Origin: DASZIT01 sp036268775
GTDB taxonomy: Bacteria > Actinomycetota > Acidimicrobiia > Acidimicrobiales > RAAP-2
Reading direction: 5' to 3'
Length of the DNA: 64,000 bases
Assembly: GCA_036268775.1 (NCBI GenBank)
Contig: DATATM010000026.1
Span: forward strand, 176,517-240,516
The notes under the pieces were generated by a model that ran no database searches, had not been told where the DNA came from, and saw nothing but the letters and a program-made list of their open reading frames with translations. Position numbers and translations under genes: made by a program. Positions 52,503 to 59,621 of this stretch are shown piece after piece (position 1 is the first letter of the stretch; every line of letters begins with the position of its first letter).

Positions 52503-54688
52503 AGGACCGCCGCCGGAAGGTCGGGGGCAAGGTGGCGGACCCTGAACACGTGAGCGGGAACGACGTCAGGATCGAGCAGGACGAAATTCCGTCCACCCCG
52601 CCATTCGAAACGGGCATCGGTCAGCAGATCATGGACCTCGTAGGGTTCGTCCCCGGTGACGCCGATGGCCCGGAGATCAAGGTCGATCCAACCGGACTGA
52701 GGATGGGCGGGGTCGAGATTGACCACCACCAGGATCACGTCGGGCTCTCTCGGATGGTGGGCCGGTGACTGGCCGAGATGCTGCGGAGATTCCACCAGGT
52801 GGGACTTGGAATAGGCGATCAGCTGGTCGTTGTCGACACCGTGAAACCGCAAGGTGTGGTTGTGCTGGAGGGCGGGGTGGTCGTGGCGGATCCGGTTGAT
52901 CCTGCCGATGAAAGCGGCGAGGCTGTCCGGCCGGTCGAGGTCCCAGTGGCGGATGGCGTACTTCTCGGAGTCTTTGTACTCCTCGGACCCCGGCTCGCGA
53001 CTCTGGTGTTCCCGAAGCTCGAACGGCGGCCCATAGATGCCGTAGTTGGCCGCCAGGGTGGCCGCCAGGACCAGCCGGGCCAGGAACGCTGAGGTGAGGC
53101 CGGTTTGGAGAGGGGCGGCGAGGATGTCCGGGGTGTTGGGCCAGAAATTGGGCCGGAAGAAGTCGGCGGTCGGGGTGCGGGTCAACTCGTGGAGATAGCT
53201 CTCCAGCTCCCACTTGGTGGTGCGCCAGGTGAAGTAGGTGTACGACTGCGAAAAGCCGATCTTGGCCAGCCGGTTCATCACGGTGGGGCGGGTGAAGGCC
53301 TCGGCCAGGAAGATGACCTCGGGATGATCGGCCTTGACCGTCCCGATCAGCCACTCCCACAGCGCGAACGGCTTGGTGTGGGGATTGTCGACCCGGAAGA
53401 CCCGCACACCGTGGCCGATCCAGAACGTCACCACCTGGAGGACGGCCTGCCAGAGCGCTTCCCAGTCATCGGTCTCGAAGTCGATCGGGTAGATGTCCTC
53501 GTACCGCTTGGGTGGGTTCTCTGCGAACCGGATCGACCCGTCGGGCCGGTGGCGGAACCAGTCAGGGTGCTCCTCTACCCAGGGGTGGTCGGGAGAACAC
53601 TGGAGGGCCAGGTCGAGGGCGATCTCGATCCCCCGATCGGCCGCCGCCGCCACCAGGGCATCGAAATCCTCGATGGTGCCGAGCTCGGGATGGAGGCTGG
53701 TGTGGCCGCCCTCGGCACTCCCGATGGCCCATGGGCTCCCGGGATCGGAGGGTCGGGCCACCGGGCTTCCGTCTCTCCCCTTCCGGTTGGTGATGCCGAT
53801 CGGGTGAATGGGGGGTAGATAGGCGATGTCGGCACCGAGGGCGGCCACATAGTCGAGACGGGCAGCGGCGTCGGCCAGTCGACCGTGCCTGCCCGCCTTC
53901 GGCGCCGTCGATCGGGGGAAGAACTCGTACCAGGTGCTGAATCGGGCCCGGACCGGGTCGACGACCACGTCCCGTCGGGCGGAGGTCACCGTGCCCCTCG
54001 CGTCGCGGCAGCTCCACATCAGCTCGGCCAGCCTCTCGTCGGCCACCAGACCGGCGACCGTCCCACCGTGATCGAGCGGGACGTCGACGATCACCTCGGT
54101 CTCCAGGCCACGGGGCGCCGACCGCAGCTGCCGGGCCACCGATTCGAGCAGCCCCCGGTCGTGGCGACCGGCCCGTTCCGCGGCGGCGGACACCAGATCC
54201 GCCCCGACGATCAGCTCGGTCGAGATGTCCTGGGACAATCCCGCCCGGATCTCGACATCCCGGCGCCAGCTGCCCCAACGGTCGACATCGGCCCGCAGGG
54301 CGAACTGGTAGCGCCCCAGCCGGCTGACCGGAAAACCACCCTGCCAGCGGTCGTCGGGAAGGGCCCGGAGGAGGACGGTGACCCAGGCGCGCTCCTCGGC
54401 ATGCTTGTATCGCAGTTCGCACCCGACGACGTCGTGACCATCGGCGAACACGTCGGCGGACACGTCGACCGTGTCCCCGACGGCCGCCTTGGCCGGATAG
54501 ACACCGCCGTCGACTTCGGGGCGGATGCTCTCGATCACCACCCGCCGGTGGCCGGAAGCCGGCAGGGCGGCCGGACTGCCGGGCTCCGAATGGAGGGGCG
54601 CCGTGGAGGCTCGGCCCGCATCGACGCCGACGATGGGCGGCGCCGGTTTGGACGACCGCCGGTCGGCGGCTGTGTGCGTCCCAGCCAT
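52499..54688 (-). CDS. glgE: Alpha-1,4-glucan:maltose-1-phosphate maltosyltransferase GlgE
   Basis: A 729-residue GlgE. The N-terminal beta-domain reads RRVVIESIRPEVDGGVYPAKAAVGDTVDVSADVFADGHDVV. The GH13 core contains STWYEFFPRSTAP, YLPPIHPIGITNRKGRDG, HGVRVFRVDNPHTKPFALWEWLIGTV (nucleophile Asp) and PEVIFLAEAFTRPTVMNRLAKIGFSQSYTYFTWRTTKWELESYL. It extends alpha-1,4-glucan using maltose 1-phosphate. The ATG at 54688 follows GGGAG; the frame above it runs antisense through the divergent hemerythrin gene. It is the first gene of the operon, with a SigF-type promoter at 54734-54759. Confidence 0.95.
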   Translation of the reverse strand: MAGTHTAADRRSSKPAPPIVGVDAGRASTAPLHSEPGSPAALPASGHRRVVIESIRPEVDGGVYPAKAAVGDTVDVSADVFADGHDVVGCELRYKHAEERAWVTVLLRALPDDRWQGGFPVSRLGRYQFALRADVDRWGSWRRDVEIRAGLSQDISTELIVGADLVSAAAERAGRHDRGLLESVARQLRSAPRGLETEVIVDVPLDHGGTVAGLVADERLAELMWSCRDARGTVTSARRDVVVDPVRARFSTWYEFFPRSTAPKAGRHGRLADAAARLDYVAALGADIAYLPPIHPIGITNRKGRDGSPVARPSDPGSPWAIGSAEGGHTSLHPELGTIEDFDALVAAAADRGIEIALDLALQCSPDHPWVEEHPDWFRHRPDGSIRFAENPPKRYEDIYPIDFETDDWEALWQAVLQVVTFWIGHGVRVFRVDNPHTKPFALWEWLIGTVKADHPEVIFLAEAFTRPTVMNRLAKIGFSQSYTYFTWRTTKWELESYLHELTRTPTADFFRPNFWPNTPDILAAPLQTGLTSAFLARLVLAATLAANYGIYGPPFELREHQSREPGSEEYKDSEKYAIRHWDLDRPDSLAAFIGRINRIRHDHPALQHNHTLRFHGVDNDQLIAYSKSHLVESPQHLGQSPAHHPREPDVILVVVNLDPAHPQSGWIDLDLRAIGVTGDEPYEVHDLLTDARFEWRGGRNFVLLDPDVVPAHVFRVRHLAPDLPAAVL

Positions 54689-54733
54689 GTCTGCTGACTC
54701 CCGTTCCTCTCGGTGCACCCCCGCCCTCATCAT

Positions 54734-54759
54734 GTACCCGGACCGGCCCGGGAGGAAAC
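54734..54759 (-). promoter_or_regulatory. SigF/SigB-type promoter of the glgE operon
   Basis: On the minus strand GTTT (54756-54759), 16-nt spacer, GGGTAC (54734-54739). This gives a 5' leader of about 35-40 nt to the ATG at 54688. It shares the intergenic region with the divergent hemerythrin promoter. Confidence 0.6.
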
Positions 54760-54791
54760 TGTCCCGGTGGGGACGGACCCATCCGGCCTCG

Positions 54792-54817
54792 GGTTTGGCC
54801 CCGCCCCCGCTGGGTAC
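54792..54817 (+). promoter_or_regulatory. SigF/SigB-type promoter of the second hemerythrin gene
   Basis: GGTTT (54792-54796), 15-nt spacer, GGGTAC (54812-54817): the full mycobacterial SigF consensus GGTTT-N15-17-GGGTA. It is 51 nt before the ATG at 54869. Confidence 0.68.
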
Positions 54818-54868
54818 CGTCCGGTCGCTGTCCGGATGAACCGAAGCCCACCCACGAAGGAGAGACCA

Positions 54869-55420
54869 ATGGATGCAATCACCCTTCTGAAGAACGACCA
54901 TAAGGCAGTCGACAAACTGTTCAAGTCCTACGAGAAAGCCGGGGACCGAGCCAAGGCCACCAAGAAGAAGCTCGTCGCCCAGATGATCAAGGACCTCTCC
55001 GTCCACGCGGCCATCGAAGAGGAGCTCTTCTATCCCGCCGCCCGCGACGCCGTCGAGGAGACCACCCCCGACGTGCTCGAGTCCCTGGAGGAGCACCACA
55101 TCGTCAAGTGGGTCCTCTCCGAGCTGGAGGGTATGGATCCGAGCGACGAACGCTTCGACGCCAAGGTGACGGTCCTGATCGAACTGGTCCGCCATCACGT
55201 CGACGAAGAGGAGCACGAGTTGTTTCCGGAGGTCCGCGCCGGCCTCGGGCGGACTCGCCTGGCCGAGATCGGCGAGCAGCTGGAGAAGGCCAAGCGGACG
55301 GCACCCACCCGTCCCCATCCCCGTCAGCCCGACACCCCTCCCGGCAACCTGATGGCGGGGCTGGTCGCCGGGGCGGTGGACCACGCCCGGGATGCCGTCA
55401 GGGAGATGGCCACCCGGTAG
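54869..55420 (+). CDS. Hemerythrin HHE domain protein (paralogue)
   Basis: A 183-residue hemerythrin-type protein with iron-ligand motifs LLKNDHKAVDKLFKSYE, VHAAIEEELFYPAARDAV, LEEHHIVKWVLSELE and VRHHVDEEEHELFPEVRAGLG. The Lys-rich segment GDRAKATKKKLVAQMIKD is typical of actinobacterial HHE proteins. The tail RTAPTRPHPRQPDTPPGNLMAGLVAG repeats the pattern seen in the paralogue at 37984. The ATG at 54869 follows GAAGGAGAG. A strong hairpin follows the stop. It is divergent from glgE under its own stress-type promoter. Confidence 0.9.
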   Translation: MDAITLLKNDHKAVDKLFKSYEKAGDRAKATKKKLVAQMIKDLSVHAAIEEELFYPAARDAVEETTPDVLESLEEHHIVKWVLSELEGMDPSDERFDAKVTVLIELVRHHVDEEEHELFPEVRAGLGRTRLAEIGEQLEKAKRTAPTRPHPRQPDTPPGNLMAGLVAGAVDHARDAVREMATR

Positions 55421-55443
55421 GAGCCGGGAGCCCACCAGAGGAG

Positions 55444-55486
55444 CGAAGCCCCCCGTCCGAGATCGGCATCTCGGACGGGGGCTTCG
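55444..55486 (+). terminator. Strong hairpin terminator after the hemerythrin gene
   Basis: CCCCCGTCCGAGAT pairs perfectly with ATCTCGGACGGGGG around a CGGC loop. A further CGAAG/CTTCG extends the stem after a one-base bulge, giving about 19 bp. There is no T-run. Confidence 0.8.
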
Positions 55487-55629
55487 AAACGTCGATCCCG
55501 TCGGGGTGGGGGATCCGGCTCCGAGACCGACTCCCCTGCTTGTTCCCGAGCCGATCGCCCTCAAACATCACCGGGTCCACGTGCCGTCGGGAGGGAGGGA
55601 GGGCATGTCATCGCGGCATTCGGGTACCA

Positions 55630-56574
55630 GTGAGCTATGTCCGACGTGAAGCCGTCCAACCCCGGCGGGCGGGAGCCGGCCGGAAGCGCCGGGCGGGAGG
55701 CCGAGCCCCTGGGACGGCCCGGGTCGGTTCCCGTCCCGCCTCGGACCGGGCGGTGGCCGAACCGGCCGTCGAGGAGACCTTCCTCAGCGTGGTGGACGAG
55801 GGCCGACGCCGGATGTCCCGGCGTCTGCCCTCCCTCCTGTTCACCGGGGCGGTGGGCGGCATCGATGTGGGCACCGGCGTGCTCGCCCTGGTACTGGTGG
55901 AACAGGCCACCGAGAGCAAGCTGCTCGGCGGTTTGGCCTTTTCCATCGGCTTCATCGCCCTGACCCTGGCCCGCAGCGAGCTGTTCACCGAAGACTTCCT
56001 CATCCCGGTCTCGACGGTCATCGCCCGCCAGGCCCGGCTCCGGATGCTGGTGAGGTTGTGGTCCGGCACCGTCGTCGCCAACCTGGTGGGCGGTTGGATC
56101 TTCACCTGGTTCATCATCCACGGGTACCCGAAGCTCTCGGAGACCGCCATCGCCGCCGGGACCTATTACGTGCAGCTGGGCATCGGGCTGCGGGCCTTCT
56201 GCCTGGCCGTGCTCGGGGGGGCGGTGATCACCCTTATGACGTGGATGCAGCACGGCTCGTCGTCGGAAGGCGCCCGGATCGTCGCCGCTATTGCGGCGGG
56301 ATTCCTGCTCGGCGCCGGGCAGCTCGACCACGCCATCGTGAACAGCCTGTTGATGTTCGCGGCGCTCCAGACCGGCCACGCTCCCTTCGGGTACCTGCAG
56401 TGGGCCGAAACCGCCGGGTGGGCAGCACTGGGCAACATGGTCGGCGGGATCGGGCTGGTGACACTGCTGCGGCTGTTGCAGGTACCCCACAAGGTCCAAG
56501 AGGAACGGGCCAATCCCGCTCCCGGGGTCCCGATCGGGGACGACACCCGGGAGCCGGCCATCGACGAGGTCTGA
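55630..56574 (+). CDS. Formate/nitrite transporter (FNT) family channel
   Basis: A six-helix FNT protein of up to 314 residues. Landmarks are RRLPSLLFTGAVGGIDVGTGVLALVLVE, LARSELFTEDFLIPVSTVIAR (the conserved 'ELFTxNxxxP'-type segment, here TED), VVANLVGGWIFTWFI, AFCLAVLGGAVITLMTWMQHG and DHAIVNSLLMFAALQTG (conserved central His region). The start is uncertain: GTG 55630 or GTG 55753 both give the frame, while the best-looking N-terminus (MSDVKPSNPGG, ATG 55637) lies in another frame. FNT proteins pass small monovalent anions or neutral molecules. The substrate is not evident. Confidence 0.82.
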   Translation: MSYVRREAVQPRRAGAGRKRRAGGRAPGTARVGSRPASDRAVAEPAVEETFLSVVDEGRRRMSRRLPSLLFTGAVGGIDVGTGVLALVLVEQATESKLLGGLAFSIGFIALTLARSELFTEDFLIPVSTVIARQARLRMLVRLWSGTVVANLVGGWIFTWFIIHGYPKLSETAIAAGTYYVQLGIGLRAFCLAVLGGAVITLMTWMQHGSSSEGARIVAAIAAGFLLGAGQLDHAIVNSLLMFAALQTGHAPFGYLQWAETAGWAALGNMVGGIGLVTLLRLLQVPHKVQEERANPAPGVPIGDDTREPAIDEV

Positions 56575-56665
56575 GCCAACCCGGAGGAGGTCCCGCCTAC
56601 CGGGAGAAGTCGGGCCTCGCCCCATGGGCCTGAGGGACGCGGCCGGCGGGCTCTTCCCACTCCTC

Positions 56666-57337
56666 CTACCGGCCCAGGGCGGTCAGGTCCAAGAAGTAAT
56701 AGGAGCCGCCGAGCATTTCTGCCCCCCGGGCGAACATGGAATAGGTGTGGAAGACGTCGTCTCCGTCCCGCAGGAACATGCTGTGACCCGGCTGCTCGGA
56801 GGATCCATCCGCCAGCCAGCCCATCCCGACCGCCTCGAGCTCGGCCTTGTCGCGGTAGTTGAATTCCACCGGGGCCACGGTTTCGTCCAGGGTGACGTGG
56901 AAGTCGTAGTTGAAGTCGCTGCCGAACGACGAGAACCACGGGAACCTCCAGCCCTTGCGCAGCCGATAGGTCTCGATCTTCTCCAGCGGCGCCCGGGAGA
57001 CGGTGACGAAGGAGGTATCCCGGGCGTGGAGGTGGGCAAGAAGCCCGTCGGACACCTCGTCGGATGCCGCCGTGCAGCTCGGGCAGCCCTCATCCCAACT
57101 CGGGTCGAACGTGAAATGGCGGACGATGAGCTGGCGCCGACCGTTGAACAGGCCGAGCAGGCTGATGGGGCCGTTCAACCCTTCAAAGCTGTACTCCTTC
57201 TCGATCTTGACCATGGGCAACTCGCGGCGCCGGGTGTTCAACGCATCGCGGGCCCGGGTCATCTCCTTCTCGGCGTCCAGCAACGCCTTGCGCGCCAAGA
57301 ACCACTCCTGGCGGGAAACCACGGGGGGAAGACTCAT
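56666..57337 (-). CDS. DUF899 family (thioredoxin-like fold) protein
   Basis: A 223-residue DUF899 protein. Landmarks are SRQEWFLARKALLDAEKEMTRARDALNTRRRELPMVKIEKEY, LLGLFNGRRQLIVRHFTFDPSWDEGCPSCTAASDE (CXXC near residue 83, where thioredoxin-like proteins have their active site) and RFPWFSSFGSDFNYDFHV. FHTYSMFARGAEMLGGSYYFLDLTALGR closes the protein. Function is not established; the CXXC suggests redox chemistry. The ATG at 57337 follows AAAGGAGA on the minus strand. It is convergent with the FNT gene and divergent from the Ddn-like gene, whose operator region it shares. Confidence 0.88.
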   Translation of the reverse strand: MSLPPVVSRQEWFLARKALLDAEKEMTRARDALNTRRRELPMVKIEKEYSFEGLNGPISLLGLFNGRRQLIVRHFTFDPSWDEGCPSCTAASDEVSDGLLAHLHARDTSFVTVSRAPLEKIETYRLRKGWRFPWFSSFGSDFNYDFHVTLDETVAPVEFNYRDKAELEAVGMGWLADGSSEQPGHSMFLRDGDDVFHTYSMFARGAEMLGGSYYFLDLTALGR

Positions 57338-57565
57338 CGGCTCTCCTTTGACTCGGCCTCGACACCCAAGCCCAGCCCGGGCGGGGATGCTCGGTGGGGC
57401 CAGCCGGCCGGCTCCATCCCCGAGGACAGCACCTGGGAACCATCACCATCCTGGCACCGGTCGGATTCGAACGGCTTCGGTGACGAGAACAAGACGGGGG
57501 CAGTGTCCCCAACTCATCGGTCGAGCCCGTCGGGAGGCATTTCATCCGTCTCCCCCGGCCAACCC

Positions 57566-57594
57566 TTGACAGAGCTAACGCTGTTAGCTACAGT
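57566..57594 (+). promoter_or_regulatory. Sigma-70-type promoter of the Ddn-like/TetR operon
   Basis: TTGACA (57566-57571), 17-nt spacer, TACAGT (57589-57594). The -35 box is perfect and the -10 matches at four of six positions. The spacer and -10 lie inside the operator palindrome, which would make bound repressor block RNA polymerase directly. Confidence 0.72.
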
Positions 57595-57610
57595 AGCTAA
57601 CAGCGTTAGC
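57574..57610. promoter_or_regulatory. Tandem TetR operators forming a 37-bp palindrome
   Basis: The 37 nt read the same on both strands except for the central A/T. Each half contains the smaller inverted repeat GCTAAC-NNN-GTTAGC (57574-57588 and 57596-57610), centred 22 bp apart, about two helical turns. Such an arrangement fits two TetR dimers binding side by side. The first site covers the spacer before the -10, the second lies just after it. Confidence 0.75.
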
Positions 57611-57639
57611 CCCAGGCAGATCCGAGCAAGGAGACAGTG

Positions 57640-58101
57640 ATGTCCGAACCCAGCACCCACTACCAGAAGCCCGGTTGGTTCACCCAACGGATCTTCAACC
57701 CCGCCGTCGCCGGCTTGACCCGGGCGGGCATCAGCATCTGGGGAAGTCGGGTCCTGGAGGCCCGAGGCCGCACGAGCGGTCTGCCCCGCCACACCCCGGT
57801 GAACCTCCTCGAATTCGAAGGCCAGCAGTACCTGGTCGCCCCCCGGGGGGAAGGGCAGTGGGTCCGGAACGTCCGGGCCGACGGCGGCCGCCTGGTCCTC
57901 ATCCGGGGTCGGCGCCGCGACGAGCGCACCGCCACCGAGCTCCCCGACGCCGAGAAGGCCCCGATCCTGCGGGCCTACCTCCGGCGGTGGAAGATGGAGG
58001 TCGGAGTGTTCTTCGGCGGGGTCAGCGCCGACTCCAGCGATGAGGAGCTCCAGCGCATCGCGGGCAACCACCCGGTGTTCCTCCTCTCCAAGGCGAACTG
58101 A
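57640..58101 (+). CDS. Deazaflavin (F420)-dependent nitroreductase family protein (Ddn-like)
   Basis: A 153-residue split-barrel protein of the Ddn family: PGWFTQRIFNPAVAGLTRAGISIWGSRVLEARGRTSGLPRHTPVNLLEFEGQQYLVAPRGEGQWVRNVRADGG. The 'GR.SG..R..PV' and 'YLVA..G..QWVRN..A.GG' blocks are the usual F420-contact elements. At 153 residues it is full length. The ATG at 57640 follows AAGGAG. The reaction is likely reduction of a quinone, enone or nitro compound with F420H2. It is followed directly by a TetR gene and preceded by the TetR operator, so expression is probably ligand-induced. Confidence 0.9.
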   Translation: MSEPSTHYQKPGWFTQRIFNPAVAGLTRAGISIWGSRVLEARGRTSGLPRHTPVNLLEFEGQQYLVAPRGEGQWVRNVRADGGRLVLIRGRRRDERTATELPDAEKAPILRAYLRRWKMEVGVFFGGVSADSSDEELQRIAGNHPVFLLSKAN

Positions 58102-58737
58102 GTGGTCCATCCCGGGGGCGGGGTGACCCGCCCGTCGACGAGGGCCGCCGCCGGGGTTGACGATCGGCTCCTCCCGGGAGAGGTCAGCCGCCCCGAACCG
58201 GCGACGCCACGTTCGGCCCGGATCGGCCAGATCGTCGAAGCCGCCCGACGGCTGCTGGAAGATGAAGGCCCCGACTCGCTGACCATGCGAAGGCTGGCCG
58301 ATGAGCTCGGCATGCAGGCGCCCTCCCTGTACAAGCACTTCCCGGGGAAGGCGGGCGTCGAACTGGCGCTCATCGAGGACGCCCTCAGTGACATCGGCGA
58401 GGTGAGCCACCAGGCGATCCACCGGCCCGGATCCGAGGGTCGCCTCATGGCGCTGCTCGATGCCTATCGCCGGCACGGTGTCTCCCACCCGAATCTGTAC
58501 CGGCTGGCTACCGGGGGTCCGTTGGTCCGGGATCGATTGCCGGCCGGGTTGGAGGAGTGGGCCGGCAATCCGTGGTTCGTGGTGACCGGCGACCCTTCGC
58601 TGTCCCAGGCTCTCTGGTCCTTCGCCCACGGGATGGTCATCCTCGAGCTCGACGGTCGCTATCCCCCCGACTCCGATCTCGATGCGACCTGGCGGTCGGG
58701 GGCGGTCGCCTTCGATCGGGTGGTGGGGGCGGGATGA
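58102..58737 (+). CDS. TetR family regulator (WHG-type C-terminal domain)
   Basis: A 211-residue TetR protein. The DNA-binding domain has RIGQIVEAARRLLEDEGPDSLTMRRLADELGMQAPSLYKHFPGKAGVELALIEDALSD. The C-terminal ligand domain contains AYRRHGVSHPNLYRLATGGPL and SFAHGMVILELDGRYPPD, the WHG-type pattern. The GTG at 58102 immediately follows the Ddn-like stop; a second GTG at 58123 is possible because the first 35 residues are not conserved. It is very likely the repressor of its own operon through the palindrome upstream. Confidence 0.9.
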   Translation: MVHPGGGVTRPSTRAAAGVDDRLLPGEVSRPEPATPRSARIGQIVEAARRLLEDEGPDSLTMRRLADELGMQAPSLYKHFPGKAGVELALIEDALSDIGEVSHQAIHRPGSEGRLMALLDAYRRHGVSHPNLYRLATGGPLVRDRLPAGLEEWAGNPWFVVTGDPSLSQALWSFAHGMVILELDGRYPPDSDLDATWRSGAVAFDRVVGAG

Positions 58738-58881
58738 CCCCTTCGGGGTGGGTTCAGCGGTTCGGGACCCTGTAGTGCAGCCAAGCGCTGCAGGTGCGGT
58801 TCGGTCGCAGGTCGGGGGTAAGGCCCGGTGGCCAACTGGACGTACCCGGGGGGCCCGGAGGCGTCCGCTCCCGATCGGCAT

Positions 58882-58907
58882 GGTTAAGGCGATCACTTGA
58901 CGGGAAG
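58882..58907 (+). promoter_or_regulatory. SigF/SigB-type promoter candidate before the DUF7218-like gene
   Basis: GGTT (58882-58885), 16-nt spacer, GGGAAG (58902-58907), 33 nt before the ATG at 58940. Same non-consensus -10 as the candidate at 33127. The rest of the 200-nt gap holds two short hairpins (ACCCC/GGGGT at 58737-58749, TGCAGC/GCTGCA around 58776-58792). Confidence 0.38.
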
Positions 58908-58939
58908 GGTGACTATCGAGCGTCGAGAAAGGAGTGGGA

Positions 58940-59161
58940 ATGCCATCGAAGTCGGCCAATGTGAAGAACACCAAGCAGTACGAGGCTTTGAAGGACAAGG
59001 GGATGTCCAAGGAACGGGCCGCGAAGATCGCCAATTCTCCTGGAGCCTCGAGCCGGGGCGGCAAGCAGTCCGGATCCGGAAGCAGTCCCAAGCAGGGGGG
59101 CACCACCGCACAGAAGCGAGAGGCCGGCCGGAAGGGCGGAAAAGCCACCGCCGCGAAGTGA
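58940..59161 (+). CDS. Small basic protein (DUF7218-like)
   Basis: A 73-residue, Lys/Ser/Gly-rich protein: MPSKSANVKNTKQYEALKDKGMSKERAAKIANSPGASSRGGKQSG, then a disordered tail ending GRKGGKATAAK. The N-terminal block is a widely conserved small-protein family (DUF7218, as far as I recall). The lysine-rich nature suggests binding to nucleic acid, but that is inference. The ATG at 58940 follows AAAGGAG. A stress-type promoter candidate lies 33 nt upstream. Confidence 0.85.
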   Translation: MPSKSANVKNTKQYEALKDKGMSKERAAKIANSPGASSRGGKQSGSGSSPKQGGTTAQKREAGRKGGKATAAK

Positions 59162-59171
59162 GGTAACCGAC

Positions 59172-59621
59172 GTGCCCATCGTCCGAACCATCGGCCGACC
59201 CCTCCTGGCCTCCATGTTCATTGCCGGGGGTTGGGACGCGGTCCGCCGGCCCGAGTCCAAGGTGGGGGCCGCCAAGAAGGTGGTCAGTCCCCTACCGGTT
59301 GACGCCGATACCAAGGCGCTGGTCCGGCTGAACGGCGCCGTGCAGGTCACCGCCGGCAGCCTGCTGGCCGTCGGCCGGGCGCCCCGATTGAGTGCCGCCG
59401 CCCTGGCCGGCTCCTTGGTGCCGACCACCCTCGCCGGCCACCGGTTCTGGGAAGAGAAGGACGAGTCGGCTCGTGCCGGCCAACGGGTCCATTTCTTGAA
59501 GAACCTGGCCATGCTCGGCGGTCTGGTCCTGGAGCTGGGCGATTCGGGCACCCGACGACACCGCAGCACCCGCAGGCGTCGATCGAAGTCGACGGTCAGG
59601 AGTCGAGGAGGGAAGCGTTGA
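59172..59621 (+). CDS. DoxX-family membrane protein
   Basis: A 149-residue DoxX protein with four membrane segments: RPLLASMFIAGGWDAVRRP, LVRLNGAVQVTAGSLLAVGR, LSAAALAGSLVPTTLAGHRFWEEKDESARAGQRVHFLKNLAMLGGLVLEL. The tail is basic (RRHRSTRRRRSKSTVRSRGGKR). In other bacteria DoxX relatives take part in quinone-linked or thiosulphate/oxidative-stress functions; the role here is unknown. It starts at GTG 59172, 10 nt after the DUF7218-like gene, and overlaps the LLM gene by 4 nt (TTGA), suggesting one transcript of three genes. Confidence 0.88.
   Translation: MPIVRTIGRPLLASMFIAGGWDAVRRPESKVGAAKKVVSPLPVDADTKALVRLNGAVQVTAGSLLAVGRAPRLSAAALAGSLVPTTLAGHRFWEEKDESARAGQRVHFLKNLAMLGGLVLELGDSGTRRHRSTRRRRSKSTVRSRGGKR

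Larger units (their letters stand above)
57338..57639. other. Divergent intergenic region holding the TetR operator
   Basis: This 302-nt interval separates the DUF899 gene (minus) from the Ddn-like gene (plus). The right end carries a full promoter and the 37-bp palindrome described separately. The left 200 nt show no gene or clear element. Confidence 0.6.

Noticed and set aside
58738..58939. Small RNA or tRNA in the gap after the TetR gene
   Set aside because: Only short hairpins are seen; no tRNA cloverleaf, no conserved RNA motif.
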